The notes beneath the pieces were generated by a model that was not told where the DNA came from, did not search any database, and worked only from the letters and a program-made list of their open reading frames with translations. From Aerococcus urinae (GTDB lineage: Bacteria; Bacillota; Bacilli; Lactobacillales; Aerococcaceae), in the NCBI RefSeq assembly GCF_001543175.1, contig NZ_CP014161.1, positions 496,001 to 560,000 of the forward strand: DNA of 64,000 bases, written 5' to 3'. The position numbers were made by a program, and so were the translations under genes. Positions within the stretch are counted from its first letter, which is position 1; every line of letters starts with the position of its first letter. Shown here piece by piece: positions 16,990 to 25,939 of the stretch.

Positions 16990-19293
16990 ATGAGTCAATC
17001 GACCACTCAATTACACATTTTGTTAAGTCGCAAAGTTAGCAAAGGCGCGCTTTCTATAGCTTTTGGGATGACTATGCTTTTTGCTTCTCAAGAAGCTGTA
17101 TTAGCAGCTGAAATTGATCAAGTTGAAAGTAATCAAACAGCAGAACAATCATTGGTTATCCCAGAACAGCAAGGCCAAGACCATGATGCTGTATTAGAAG
17201 AATCACAAACAATTGAGAGTGAAGCAGAAACTGAAACGGCTCTGCCTGAAGCAGAAATTAAAGATCTTGAGGAAGAACTTGCTGAAAAAGCAGCTGAAGC
17301 TCCTCTAGAATATCAGGAAGAAGTTTCTCCTGCGGAAAGTGAAGAGCTTGGTCAGCATGAAGAAGTTAGTGAGCCAAAAGAGCTTAGTCCAGAAAGGTCA
17401 ACTAATAAGGAAGAGTCTACTCCAGTAGAAGATAGTGAAAAAGAGCTTGATAAAACAGCTCAGAAAGCAGAAAAAGATGAAAAAGAAGAAACAGAAGCAG
17501 TCGATGGAGAGGCTACTGGTAAAGACAAGCAAGCAGTGAAGGTCGAAAAAGTTGACGATGATTATAAACAAGTCAACCAGGGAAAAGGCCTTGCTAGTGA
17601 AGAAGAAGCGATTGACTTTGCCGCTTTAGAAAACTTTGCTAAGGAAAATCCCGCAGGCTTCAATAAAGTTCTCTCGGTTGCGATTGCAGTATCGGTTCAA
17701 GACGAAGACCGTGCGACTAGCGAAGAGGTTTTAAAGACCTTAGGGGAAGTGCTCGTTGATAATGAATTAAACCATGAACTATTAGTCGAATTGTCTAAAT
17801 TTGTTATCCGTTACGGCGAATTGGGCCCAGATGAAAGTGACGTTCACCACATTGTGGAAGGCCAACCAAGTGTTAGCCGGGCGTCTGGTTTCTCCTTCTA
17901 TGCAGCTGGTGAAGATAAACCTGCTGTTAGCTTCGAAGACTTTGAAAAATTAGTGGGTAAAGTAACTGGAACAACGGATAGCATCCTTAGCCTATTAGAA
18001 AATTTACAAAAAGGGGAACGGCCTGCTGCTGGTATCGGAGCGATCATGGATTCGATCCTACCCGTAAACTTAAACTTCACTAAAATCGGTGAATTGATCC
18101 AACGTATCGCTGAACTTAAAGCCGAAGCGGTTCGTCACGATGTCTATCTCTCAACAGAAGTTGTCGGTGCCATTGCTGAATTAATTCCTTCTGAAGTGAC
18201 CTTCAATGGGACACCTGTGAACTATGTTTTAGACAAATTAGGGCAAATGGCTTTGGATATTGGTCGTAGCGTTGCAGACGGTATGGTTCTCAGTTACCAC
18301 CCAGGCAGCTTCTATAACCCAAATACCATCCGTTTACGCGCTCAAGTCTTGCGCAAGGGTGCCGAATTAATTAAAACAGCAACCAGTGAATGGCGGATGA
18401 AACCACAAATTGTTCATTCTAAAGCTGGTCTAGAAATTACTCATGCCTTTATGTCTGTTGTCGATCCTTTCTCAACGGCAGAACGTTTGACTAAGCGTTT
18501 AAATGAATTAAAAGCCTTAGAAGTCTTCGGTAATGCTTACCGGAATATCACCCCTAAAGACATTGCCACAACTTATATTAAGGAAAAATTGGACAAGGCT
18601 ATCTGGGACACCCGCTTCAAACGTGACGAATACATCCTTTCTAAAGTCCCATTTGACGTTTACCACAAGCTAAACCAGGCTATTACCCGTGCGGTTGGGG
18701 TTCAATTATATTCAGAAACCCGCGTTTATCAAATCGACGATGCGGTTGCTGAACTTGAGGCCGCTTATGGGGATGCTCTTGCTTACTTAGAAAGTATCCC
18801 AGCTGACCAACAAATCGCTCCAAATGCCCTCAAACGTGAATTGAAAGACCTCATTTGGAACACCCGCTTTGAACGCGATGGGTCAATCTTAGGGAATGTG
18901 CCAACTGAAGTTTACACGGCACTCAATGCCACATTAACTAAGGCTGTTGGCCTACAATTAGATCTTCACGCTAAAACAGTCGATGTTCAAGCTGCAATGG
19001 AAGAAATTAAGGCTCAATTAGGTGAAGCCCGTGAAATTGCACAAGCGACCTTGAATGCCCGTGCTTCTAAAGAAAGAAAACTTGAACTCCGTGACTTGAT
19101 CGGTGAAGTTCGGAGCATCCGCGATAGCGAATTACTGGGCAAGGTTTCTTTCAATGCCTACAATCATCTAAATCAAGTAATCACCAAGGCTGTAGGAACT
19201 CGCCTCAACTTGAAAGCAAGCAATGCAGAAGTTGATGAAGCAGCTAATGCCCTTCGTCAAGCCCTCGCTACTGCCCGTGCTGAATTGGCTTAA
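16990..19293 (+). CDS. Secreted CAMP-factor-like protein with three tandem C-terminal domains
   Basis: A 767-residue exported protein. A signal peptide (KVSKGALSIAFGMTMLFAS, cleavage after AVLA) is followed by a ~150-residue acidic Glu-rich region. A helical core (~290-530) matches the streptococcal Cfb core in pattern (ITHAFMSVVDPFSTAERL). Three repeats of the Cfb C-terminal domain follow, at residues ~532-600, 614-680 and 696-765. Repeat 1 (KLDKAIWDTRFKRD ... LNQAITRAVGVQL) is strikingly like the end of S. agalactiae CAMP factor, a pore-forming cohemolysin. No LPXTG anchor is present. GGAGG lies 7 bases before ATG 16990. Ordinary CAMP factors are ~250 residues. Confidence 0.85.
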   Translation: MSQSTTQLHILLSRKVSKGALSIAFGMTMLFASQEAVLAAEIDQVESNQTAEQSLVIPEQQGQDHDAVLEESQTIESEAETETALPEAEIKDLEEELAEKAAEAPLEYQEEVSPAESEELGQHEEVSEPKELSPERSTNKEESTPVEDSEKELDKTAQKAEKDEKEETEAVDGEATGKDKQAVKVEKVDDDYKQVNQGKGLASEEEAIDFAALENFAKENPAGFNKVLSVAIAVSVQDEDRATSEEVLKTLGEVLVDNELNHELLVELSKFVIRYGELGPDESDVHHIVEGQPSVSRASGFSFYAAGEDKPAVSFEDFEKLVGKVTGTTDSILSLLENLQKGERPAAGIGAIMDSILPVNLNFTKIGELIQRIAELKAEAVRHDVYLSTEVVGAIAELIPSEVTFNGTPVNYVLDKLGQMALDIGRSVADGMVLSYHPGSFYNPNTIRLRAQVLRKGAELIKTATSEWRMKPQIVHSKAGLEITHAFMSVVDPFSTAERLTKRLNELKALEVFGNAYRNITPKDIATTYIKEKLDKAIWDTRFKRDEYILSKVPFDVYHKLNQAITRAVGVQLYSETRVYQIDDAVAELEAAYGDALAYLESIPADQQIAPNALKRELKDLIWNTRFERDGSILGNVPTEVYTALNATLTKAVGLQLDLHAKTVDVQAAMEEIKAQLGEAREIAQATLNARASKERKLELRDLIGEVRSIRDSELLGKVSFNAYNHLNQVITKAVGTRLNLKASNAEVDEAANALRQALATARAELA

Positions 19294-19373
19294 TATCTAA
19301 GCTTATGATTAGGAATTTTGTCCCAAGCGATTTGCTTTTAGGCTAAATTGTATTGATGTGAATTTTAATTAAC

Positions 19374-19406
19374 AATGTCATACCGCAATATGGTATGGCA
19401 TTTTTT
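19374..19406 (+). terminator. Intrinsic terminator after the CAMP-factor-like gene
   Basis: AATGTCATACC pairs with GGTATGGCATT (one wobble), followed by six T. Confidence 0.87.
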
Positions 19407-19501
19407 GTACGGATAGTTGATCCAAGAAAGCTTGCTGGCTAGCCCTTGAAAATTGGATGAGGAATTGAAATAATAAGGACAATCAATGAAGAGGTGGTAA
19501 A

Positions 19502-20380
19502 ATGAACTACTATGCTTTGAAATATTTTAAAGCGGTGGCTGAGATAGGCAATATGACCAGTGCCGCAGAAGAATTAAATGTATCTCAACCAGCCATTAGC
19601 CGGGCTATTAAACAGTTAGAAGAAGACTTAGGGGTCGATTTATTTATTCGTCAAGGCCGTAGTATTCATTTAAACCACTATGGGGAGACTTTTTTAACTT
19701 ACTTGGACCATTCTTTTAGCGCCTTAAGTGAAGGCAAGCGGGTGGTTAGGGAAATTTCCGGTTTAGAACATGGTGAAATTATCATTGGCGTTACCCTTCC
19801 CCATGTCTTCCCTAACTTATTGAGTGACTTTCTCCACGATTATCCCAAGGTTCGGGTCAAGCAGTATGAAGCAGCGAGTGGCTTGATGCTCGAAAAATTG
19901 TTAAAGGACCAATTGGATTTTTGGATAGCTACCCATGAGATTAACCATGACCAAGTCGAGACCCTCCCTATAATCAGTGAAGAAATCTTTGTCACAGTGA
20001 GTCGGAAACACCCCTTGGCCCAGGCTAAGCAGGTTTTCTTAAGCGATTTAAAGGCGGAAAAATTTGTTGGTTCGAGTCAGGGTTATAGTTTTCGGGAGTT
20101 AACGGATGGTTTCTGTCAACAGGCCGGCTTTACCCCTGATTATCAGATCGAATTAGAAGATGCCGCTGCGATCCATAAATTGGTCGAAGCCGGTTATGGG
20201 ATTTCTTTTACCCCTAAAATTTCCCTCTTATCCAGTCAAGAAAAGATAATCCCGCTTAGGGTTGCCGATTATTCCATCCAGCGGACGATCAGCCTGGTCT
20301 ATAAGAAAGACCATTATTTCTCCCAAGCCGCTAAAGTCTTGTTCGATTTTTCTAGGGATTACCTCCGCGACTTTGCCTAA
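19502..20380 (+). CDS. LysR-type transcriptional regulator
   Basis: The 292-residue regulator has the N-terminal winged helix-turn-helix (FKAVAEIGNMTSAAEELNVS ... ISRAIKQLEEDLGVDLFIRQ) and a periplasmic-binding-like effector domain from about residue 90. LysR proteins bind T-N11-A palindromes near their targets and respond to a small ligand. The start is ATG 19502 after GAGGTGG. Its own terminator follows, and the SDR-aldehyde dehydrogenase-Ptb-Buk operon comes next on the same strand, the likeliest target. Confidence 0.92.
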   Translation: MNYYALKYFKAVAEIGNMTSAAEELNVSQPAISRAIKQLEEDLGVDLFIRQGRSIHLNHYGETFLTYLDHSFSALSEGKRVVREISGLEHGEIIIGVTLPHVFPNLLSDFLHDYPKVRVKQYEAASGLMLEKLLKDQLDFWIATHEINHDQVETLPIISEEIFVTVSRKHPLAQAKQVFLSDLKAEKFVGSSQGYSFRELTDGFCQQAGFTPDYQIELEDAAAIHKLVEAGYGISFTPKISLLSSQEKIIPLRVADYSIQRTISLVYKKDHYFSQAAKVLFDFSRDYLRDFA

Positions 20381-20401
20381 CAGAATATATAGCACTCAAA
20401 T

Positions 20402-20441
20402 ATCTCCTCCAAGTCATACTTATAGACTTGGGGGATTTTTT
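20402..20441 (+). terminator. Intrinsic terminator after the LysR gene
   Basis: CTCCTCCAAGTC pairs with GACTTGGGGGAT, with a T run of six. Confidence 0.83.
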
Positions 20442-20537
20442 ACTGGTTTAAATTAATCTCCTCTTTATATAAATTAAAGTTATTAATAAATGCAAAATAT
20501 GTATTATTATTTATCGATCTTTCTTGGTAAACTGCAG

Positions 20538-20572
20538 TAAAGATATCTTTATGACGAGTCCTTTAGCTAAAG
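20538..20572. promoter_or_regulatory. Paired palindromes before the SDR-ALDH-Ptb-Buk operon
   Basis: There are two perfect palindromes, TAAAGATATCTTTA (20538-20551) and CTTTAGCTAAAG (20561-20572). They share CTTTA/TAAAG half-sites and sit directly upstream of a cre site. They are candidate binding sites for the neighbouring LysR regulator, but T-N11-A spacing is not exact. Confidence 0.45.
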
Positions 20573-20575
20573 AAA

Positions 20576-20589
20576 TGAAAGCGCTAACA
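20576..20589 (+). promoter_or_regulatory. CcpA cre site before the SDR-ALDH-Ptb-Buk operon
   Basis: TGAAAGCGCTAACA matches the cre consensus TGWAARCGYTWWCA at every position. It lies 20 bases before the SDR start codon, so CcpA would block transcription when preferred sugars are present. Confidence 0.8.
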
Positions 20590-20609
20590 ACATAAGATAG
20601 GAGAATACT

Positions 20610-21356
20610 ATGAATATTCAAGGCAAGGTAGTGATTGTTACTGGTGCGGCTAGCGGAATTGGTCAAGCTACTGCTTATTTGCTGGCGGAAAAAGGGGCCA
20701 AGGTCATTGTGGCAGATTTAGATGCCAACCGTGCCCAGGAAGTCTCTCAAGCCATTAATGCCAAAGGGGGAGATAGTCAATATTTTCAAATTGATGTGAC
20801 TTCATACGAAGCCAATCAAAAATTAGTTGATTTTAGTATTGAGAAATATGGCCACTTAGATGCCAGTTTCCTTTGTGCCGGAATTATGCAACTGTCCCGC
20901 CTATCAGATATTAAGGTCGAGGAATGGGATCGGCAGATTGATATTAACTTAAAGGGAGTTATGTATGGGATCGCCGCAGCCATGCCTGTCTTTAAAGAGC
21001 AAAAGGTGGGTCATCTTCTCACGGTTTCTTCCATTGCTGGCCTCCATCCTTTTATTGATACAGGAGCTTATTGTGCAAGTAAATGGGGGGTGAGAGTCTT
21101 TATGGAAGTCATTCGGCGCGAATCCGCTGATGAGGGGACTAATATTCGGACGACTACCCTCTATCCTGGAGATATAGATACCAACCTCACTGCCCATACT
21201 ACTGATGAAGCTATAAAGGCCGGCTTAGAGAAGGTTTATGAAGAAGTCGCTATTCCAGCTGACCGGGTGGCCCAGGCTATTGCCTTTGCTATTGGTGCAC
21301 CAGCTGATGCTAATGTCAGTGAGATTACTATATTTCCAACCAAGCAAGTTATCTAG
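20610..21356 (+). CDS. Short-chain dehydrogenase/reductase (SDR)
   Basis: This 248-residue classical SDR has a Rossmann glycine motif (TGAASGIG, ~12-19), CAG in place of NNAG, catalytic Ser (VSSIAG) and YxxxK (YCASK). The Asp of VADLDANRA, at the end of the second strand, favours NAD(H). The substrate is not readable from sequence. As the first gene of an operon with an acylating aldehyde dehydrogenase, it may oxidise a hydroxy compound to the aldehyde or ketone used next. A good AGGAG site and a perfect cre lie just upstream. Confidence 0.88.
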   Translation: MNIQGKVVIVTGAASGIGQATAYLLAEKGAKVIVADLDANRAQEVSQAINAKGGDSQYFQIDVTSYEANQKLVDFSIEKYGHLDASFLCAGIMQLSRLSDIKVEEWDRQIDINLKGVMYGIAAAMPVFKEQKVGHLLTVSSIAGLHPFIDTGAYCASKWGVRVFMEVIRRESADEGTNIRTTTLYPGDIDTNLTAHTTDEAIKAGLEKVYEEVAIPADRVAQAIAFAIGAPADANVSEITIFPTKQVI

Positions 21357-21379
21357 AGATTTTATAAGGAGGAAGAACA

Positions 21380-22723
21380 ATGTCAGATGTTAAGGACTTA
21401 ATTGAACGGGCTAGAAAAGCCATGGGGGCTATCCAAGACTATAGTCAAGCTGAAGTGGATGCTATGGTAGAAAATGTTGCCAAGCGGGTTTATCAAAAAG
21501 CCGGAGAATTAGCAGCCTTTGCCATTGAAGAAACCGGTATGGGAAGGTTAGATTCCGGTACCGAAAAAGTGCAAAATATTGCTAAAAATGTCTGGGAAGA
21601 TATCAAGGATGAAAAATCAGTGGGAGTTATCCACTATGACGAGGAAACTGGTATCACTGAAGTCGCCCATCCGGCTGGAGTTATTGGTTCGGTGACGCCA
21701 GTTACCCAACCCACCATCACCCCTTTAGGTAATGGGATGATGGCACTCAAAGGTCGGAATGCCTTGGTTTTCTCTCCCCATCCAAGTGCCATTAAAAGTA
21801 CCGCTAAAACCATTGAAGTTATGCGGGATGCCTTAGCAGAAGTAGGAGCACCTAAGGACCTATTGGTTTACTATGAATCACCATCCAATGAAGCAACCCA
21901 GGACTTAATGGCCCATACTGATTTAATTGTGGCCACCGGGGGACCAGGATTGGTTTATGCGGCCTATTCCAGTGGGACGCCAGCTTATGGTGTCGGTGCT
22001 GGAAACTCTCAGGGAATTTTGGATGAAGACTTTGATGTTGATAAAGCCGCAGAATTGAGTGTTGCTGCTCGTGCCTTTGATAATGGCTTACCATGTACTA
22101 GCCAACAAATTTTATTCTATCCGAAAGATAAAGAAGTTGACTTAGTTCACGCTTTAGAAAAACATCAGGCCCACGTTATCACCGATTCAGCAATTGTTGA
22201 CCAGCTAAGAGACAATTTAATTGATGAGTCAGGTAAGTTTAAAGCAGAATTAATTGGCAAGAGTCCTCACTTTATCGGCCAAGTAGCGGGAGTAGAGATT
22301 CCTGAAGAAGCCGAAATTGTTGTCGCAAAAATCACTAAAAATGACCAAGAGGAAGCCTTAACTAAAGAAAAATTGTTCCCCTTAATGACTATGGCTGCCT
22401 ATGATGACTTCGAGGAAGCTGTTGACTTAGCCAAGAGAAACTTAGTTATCCAGGGTGGGGCAGGGCATTCTTCTGTCGTCTTCACCAATAGTCGCGAGCG
22501 CGAAGAATATGTTGGCCTCCACTTACCTATTTCACGTTTAATGGTTAACCAGGTTGTCAATGCCATGGGTGGTGCGACAAACGGTCTGAATACGTCAGTA
22601 TCTTTAGGTTGCGGAACCTGGGGCAATAACGTGATTTCAGAAAACTTGACCTATCGTCACCTACTTAATGTTTCCCGTATTTCTGATCCAATTGATCTGG
22701 GAGAAATTGACCATGGCTGGTAA
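21380..22723 (+). CDS. CoA-acylating aldehyde dehydrogenase
   Basis: The 447-residue ALDH-superfamily enzyme lacks the glutamate general base of hydrolytic ALDHs and resembles EutE/PduP, succinate-semialdehyde and sulfoacetaldehyde dehydrogenases. The catalytic Cys lies in FDNGLPCTSQQ (~residues 237-247). It should convert an aldehyde plus CoA and NAD(P)+ to acyl-CoA. The next two genes could turn that acyl-CoA into acid plus ATP. It starts at ATG 21380 after AAGGAGGAAG. Its aldehyde substrate is unknown. Acetaldehyde from the acetoin-dehydrogenase-type complex encoded at 31-36 kb is one option. Confidence 0.88.
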   Translation: MSDVKDLIERARKAMGAIQDYSQAEVDAMVENVAKRVYQKAGELAAFAIEETGMGRLDSGTEKVQNIAKNVWEDIKDEKSVGVIHYDEETGITEVAHPAGVIGSVTPVTQPTITPLGNGMMALKGRNALVFSPHPSAIKSTAKTIEVMRDALAEVGAPKDLLVYYESPSNEATQDLMAHTDLIVATGGPGLVYAAYSSGTPAYGVGAGNSQGILDEDFDVDKAAELSVAARAFDNGLPCTSQQILFYPKDKEVDLVHALEKHQAHVITDSAIVDQLRDNLIDESGKFKAELIGKSPHFIGQVAGVEIPEEAEIVVAKITKNDQEEALTKEKLFPLMTMAAYDDFEEAVDLAKRNLVIQGGAGHSSVVFTNSREREEYVGLHLPISRLMVNQVVNAMGGATNGLNTSVSLGCGTWGNNVISENLTYRHLLNVSRISDPIDLGEIDHGW

Positions 22724-22735
22724 AGGAGCTTTGCC

Positions 22736-23626
22736 ATGAAATCTTTTGAAGAACTTTTAGAAATATTTCAGCCCAAGACCAGGGTCAAGGTGGGCTTTGT
22801 TAATGCCCTTGACCATTCCAGTATTAAAACCGCTAGTGACCCAAGAATAAAAGACTATATTGAACCCGTTTTTCTGGGGGATAAGACTAAGATTGAGTTC
22901 TTAGTCAAGGATTACCAGCTGAGTCACTATCAAGTGTTTGATGCTAAAGATGATATTGCTGCTGCTAAGCTTGCAGTGGAAAAAGTTCATCAAGGGGAAA
23001 TCCAGATGCTTTGTAAGGGGAAACTGCCTTCCAGTCATTTTCTCCGCCCCATCGTCAACAAGGAGAAGGGGATCGTGCGTAGTGGCTTACTCTCAACAGT
23101 AACCTTACTGGATATTCCTCAATACCCTAAGTTACTGGTAAATACTGATGGGGGAATGAATTTAAATCCCAATTTCGACCAGAAAAAGATTATTATCAAT
23201 CATGCCATTGAAGTTATGAATGATATTGGAATAGAGGCGCCTAAAATTGCTGTCTTAGGGGCTACTGAAGAAGTCAACGAAAAAATTCAATCTTCTATTG
23301 ATGCTCGTGACCTAAGGGATTATTTTTCCAAAGATCCTTATTTTAAGGGCAGGATTGCTGGGCCAATTTCCTTAGATCTTGCTCTCAGCCAAGAGGCTAG
23401 TCAACTCAAGGATTACCAGTCTCCAGTAGCAGGACAGGCGGATATTTTAATCTCTCCTGATATGACCACGGGGAATATCTTAAGCAAGGCCTTGACCATA
23501 TTGGGTAAGGGACGCTTGGCCACGATTGTCAAAGGCGCTCAAGTCCCCATTGTGATGAATTCTCGGGGCTCGAGCAGTGATGAAAAAGTTTTTGCCTTAC
23601 TTTTAGCACTTTTTTCCTGGAGGTAG
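22736..23626 (+). CDS. Phosphate acyl/butyryltransferase (Ptb-like)
   Basis: This 296-residue member of the phosphotransacetylase/phosphotransbutyrylase family swaps CoA for phosphate on a short-chain acyl group. Family features include KTASDPR near residue 35, MLCKGKLPSSHFLRP and the C-terminal ADILISPDMTTGNILSKAL. Its adjacency to butyrate kinase, 3 bases later, favours butyryl or branched acyl over acetyl as substrate. AAGGAG follows directly after the upstream stop. The C-terminus (LALFSWR) is short but complete. Confidence 0.87.
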   Translation: MKSFEELLEIFQPKTRVKVGFVNALDHSSIKTASDPRIKDYIEPVFLGDKTKIEFLVKDYQLSHYQVFDAKDDIAAAKLAVEKVHQGEIQMLCKGKLPSSHFLRPIVNKEKGIVRSGLLSTVTLLDIPQYPKLLVNTDGGMNLNPNFDQKKIIINHAIEVMNDIGIEAPKIAVLGATEEVNEKIQSSIDARDLRDYFSKDPYFKGRIAGPISLDLALSQEASQLKDYQSPVAGQADILISPDMTTGNILSKALTILGKGRLATIVKGAQVPIVMNSRGSSSDEKVFALLLALFSWR

Positions 23627-23629
23627 CCT

Positions 23630-24694
23630 ATGAAAATTTTAGCCATAAATCCGGGATCCACTTCGACTAAAGTGTCGCTTTATAGTGATGGTAAGATCCA
23701 AGCAGTAGAAAATTACCAACATCGTCCTGAAGACTTAGCCCATCTAGGGCCAGTCATTCAGCAAAAGGACTTGCGTAAACAATGCGTAGAAAAATTTTTA
23801 GAGGAAAATGCTTTGACTCTGGCAGATCTTGATGCGATTTCAGCCCGGGGAGGGACTCTACCAGCAGTGAATGCCGGGGCCTATCGGATTAGTGAGCAGA
23901 TGGTGGACTATCTGACGCACAAGACCAGAAATCCCCATGCTTCCAGTCTGGCTGCTATCATCGCCTATGAATTAAAGGCAGAGCATGAGCAAAAGGATGT
24001 ACCGATTATGATCTATGATTCAGTGGCGGTTGACCAGTTTGAGCCCGTGGCCCGGCTATCAGGCTTAAAGGGGGCTGACCGAGTCAGTGGCAGCCATGCC
24101 TTAAATACCCGTGCGGTAGCCATGAAGGTTTGCCAGGACCTGGGAACTCGCTATGAGGCAAGTAATTTGATTGTTTGCCATATGGGGGGAGGTATTTCAA
24201 CTAGTGCCCACCAAAAAGGTCGGATGATTGATAACATTTCTGATGATGAAGGCCCTATGGGGATGGACCGGACCGGTGAACTTCCTTTATTAGCACTCTT
24301 TAAAGTGATAGAGGGCTATTCTTATGAAGAAATGGTCCGATTAAATAAACAAGAGGGCGGTATTAAATCGTATACAGGTCATACAGATATGCGGCAAGTA
24401 CAAGCCGAGGCTGACCACGGTAATGCTTATTACCAACTAGTGATCGATGCCTTTGTCTATCAAATTGCTAAAGCTATTGGCTCATTAGCTACTGTCCTTA
24501 AAGGAAAGGTAGATCGGATTATTCTTACCGGGGGAGTCGCTCATTCCCAAAAAATAACGGAGGCAATCAGTGACCGAGTAGCCTTTATCGCCCCGGTTAT
24601 TGTGGAAGCTGGCGAACATGAAATGATCGCCCTATCGAAAGGGGCAGAACGAGTGCTCTTGGGTCAAGAAGATATGCAAGAGTTCACAGGATAA
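23630..24694 (+). CDS. buk: Butyrate kinase
   Basis: This 354-residue ASKHA-fold acid kinase has INPGSTSTKVSLY at the N-terminus, HMGGGIS for phosphate binding, and DDEGPMGMDRTGELP typical of butyrate rather than acetate kinases. It makes ATP from an acyl phosphate and releases the acid. GGAGG of its ribosome site overlaps the end of the Ptb-like gene. With Ptb and the acylating dehydrogenase it forms a substrate-level phosphorylation module. Branched-chain acids such as isobutyrate are possible substrates. Confidence 0.93.
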   Translation: MKILAINPGSTSTKVSLYSDGKIQAVENYQHRPEDLAHLGPVIQQKDLRKQCVEKFLEENALTLADLDAISARGGTLPAVNAGAYRISEQMVDYLTHKTRNPHASSLAAIIAYELKAEHEQKDVPIMIYDSVAVDQFEPVARLSGLKGADRVSGSHALNTRAVAMKVCQDLGTRYEASNLIVCHMGGGISTSAHQKGRMIDNISDDEGPMGMDRTGELPLLALFKVIEGYSYEEMVRLNKQEGGIKSYTGHTDMRQVQAEADHGNAYYQLVIDAFVYQIAKAIGSLATVLKGKVDRIILTGGVAHSQKITEAISDRVAFIAPVIVEAGEHEMIALSKGAERVLLGQEDMQEFTG

Positions 24695-24723
24695 TTTAAA
24701 TAAACTAATGAATGGTTTAAAGA

Positions 24724-24754
24724 GGCTGGGGGAAACCCCCGGCCTTATTTTATT
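24724..24754 (+). terminator. Intrinsic terminator after buk
   Basis: GGCTGGGGG pairs with CCCCCGGCC over a 3-base loop, followed by TTATTTTATTT. Confidence 0.87.
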
Positions 24755-24858
24755 TCTTAGTGAGGCTAAGAATGCTTAGGTGACAAGGAGAGATTATAGC
24801 GCCTGTAAGCTAGCCTATCTTCCTTACTAAATATGTAGAACTCTTAAAAGTAGGCAAA

Positions 24859-24891
24859 GAAAAAGCTCCCTACCCTGTGGTAGAAAGCTCT
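24859..24891 (-). terminator. Intrinsic terminator of the crotonase/CoA-transferase unit
   Basis: On the minus strand AGCTTTCTACC and GGTAGGGAGCT form a hairpin (two-base internal loop), followed by five T. It faces the buk terminator between convergent operons. Confidence 0.8.
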
Positions 24892-24940
24892 TTATCTAGG
24901 TGTATCTATTTTATGAAGGCTAGTTTATATAATAATCTTT

Positions 24941-25906
24941 TTATTGGCGTCCTTTTTCAAGAATTTCCTTCCAATAATCGTTATAGTAGTCGGTTTTTTC
25001 TTTATTAACGAAGGCTGCAATACCATATTCGGCTTGTTCAGATTGGAAAAGTTTCAAGATGGCATCAATTTCAATTTGAATCCCTTCATCAATGCTTTTA
25101 CCGCTTTGTTCATCGATAACCCGGTTGGCAGTGAAAATGGATGAAGGAGAGCGTTCGTGGATCTTTTCAACGAATTTAGAGTTATCGATACCTTCTACCG
25201 GTTCCCCGTAAATGGTCTTCATAATATTTTCATCACTGAAGGCCACTAATTGGTCATGGTAGTCTTCAGGAATTTCACGTTCCCGGTATTTGTCAGGCAT
25301 ATTATTAATTAATTCTTTAGCTGCCACATAAATTTCTTCTTCTGTATTTGCTCGGGCATGGGATAAGCCTAATTTTTCGGTGTCATCAGGTCCGAAGATG
25401 GTCCCAGTCATAGCGAAGAATTTAGCCATTTCCTTGCCTAATTGGTGGTTTAATCGCAGCATGCCACCGTAGCCTGGGATAATTCCTAAAGTAGATTCAG
25501 GAAGGCCAAATTTGGCTTTGTCAGTGACAATCATGGCCCGACTGGCTAAGGCCAGTTCACAACCGCCGCCCAGGGCCCAGCCGTCAACTACTGCGATTAA
25601 TGGTTTCTTACATTGTTCCATTTTGCCACGGATTACTTTGTGGCCTTTCATATTTTCTTCAAAGGCGGCCCAGTTCTTCGCACGAATATTGTCTAAGAAC
25701 CAAGCGATGTCTCCCCCAGCAATAAAGGCCTTATCACCGGCACCTCTTAGAAGCATGCCTTCTACTTCATCATTTTCTTCACCACTTGTGATGGCGTCCC
25801 CAATCATATTCACCACTTGGGTATCAATCGCGTTGAGGACTTCGGGACGATTGACCAAAATTGTCATAATACCATCTTTAATCGAAGTTACTACATAGTC
25901 AGACAT
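24941..25906 (-). CDS. Enoyl-CoA hydratase/isomerase (crotonase family)
   Basis: About 321 residues, longer than ordinary crotonases (~260) because of a C-terminal extension. The oxyanion-hole segments are clear (KAFIAGGDIAWF; GWALGGGCELALASRAMIV). The catalytic-Glu region is PESTLGIIPGYGG. It may hydrate an enoyl-CoA or hydrolyse or isomerise one. The ATG at 25906 is preferred over that at 25912, because AAAGGG (25920-25915) is then 8 rather than 2 bases away. The CoA-transferase upstream, 34 bases beyond this start, is on the same strand, so the pair probably activates and then converts one acid. Confidence 0.88.
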   Translation of the reverse strand: MSDYVVTSIKDGIMTILVNRPEVLNAIDTQVVNMIGDAITSGEENDEVEGMLLRGAGDKAFIAGGDIAWFLDNIRAKNWAAFEENMKGHKVIRGKMEQCKKPLIAVVDGWALGGGCELALASRAMIVTDKAKFGLPESTLGIIPGYGGMLRLNHQLGKEMAKFFAMTGTIFGPDDTEKLGLSHARANTEEEIYVAAKELINNMPDKYREREIPEDYHDQLVAFSDENIMKTIYGEPVEGIDNSKFVEKIHERSPSSIFTANRVIDEQSGKSIDEGIQIEIDAILKLFQSEQAEYGIAAFVNKEKTDYYNDYWKEILEKGRQ

Positions 25907-25939
25907 AATCATTTCCCTTTCTATTTTATACGCTTTGAA

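Noticed and set aside
25512-25898. 128-residue plus-strand ORF over the crotonase gene
   Set aside because: It is antisense to a clear crotonase and has no ribosome site or recognisable domain.
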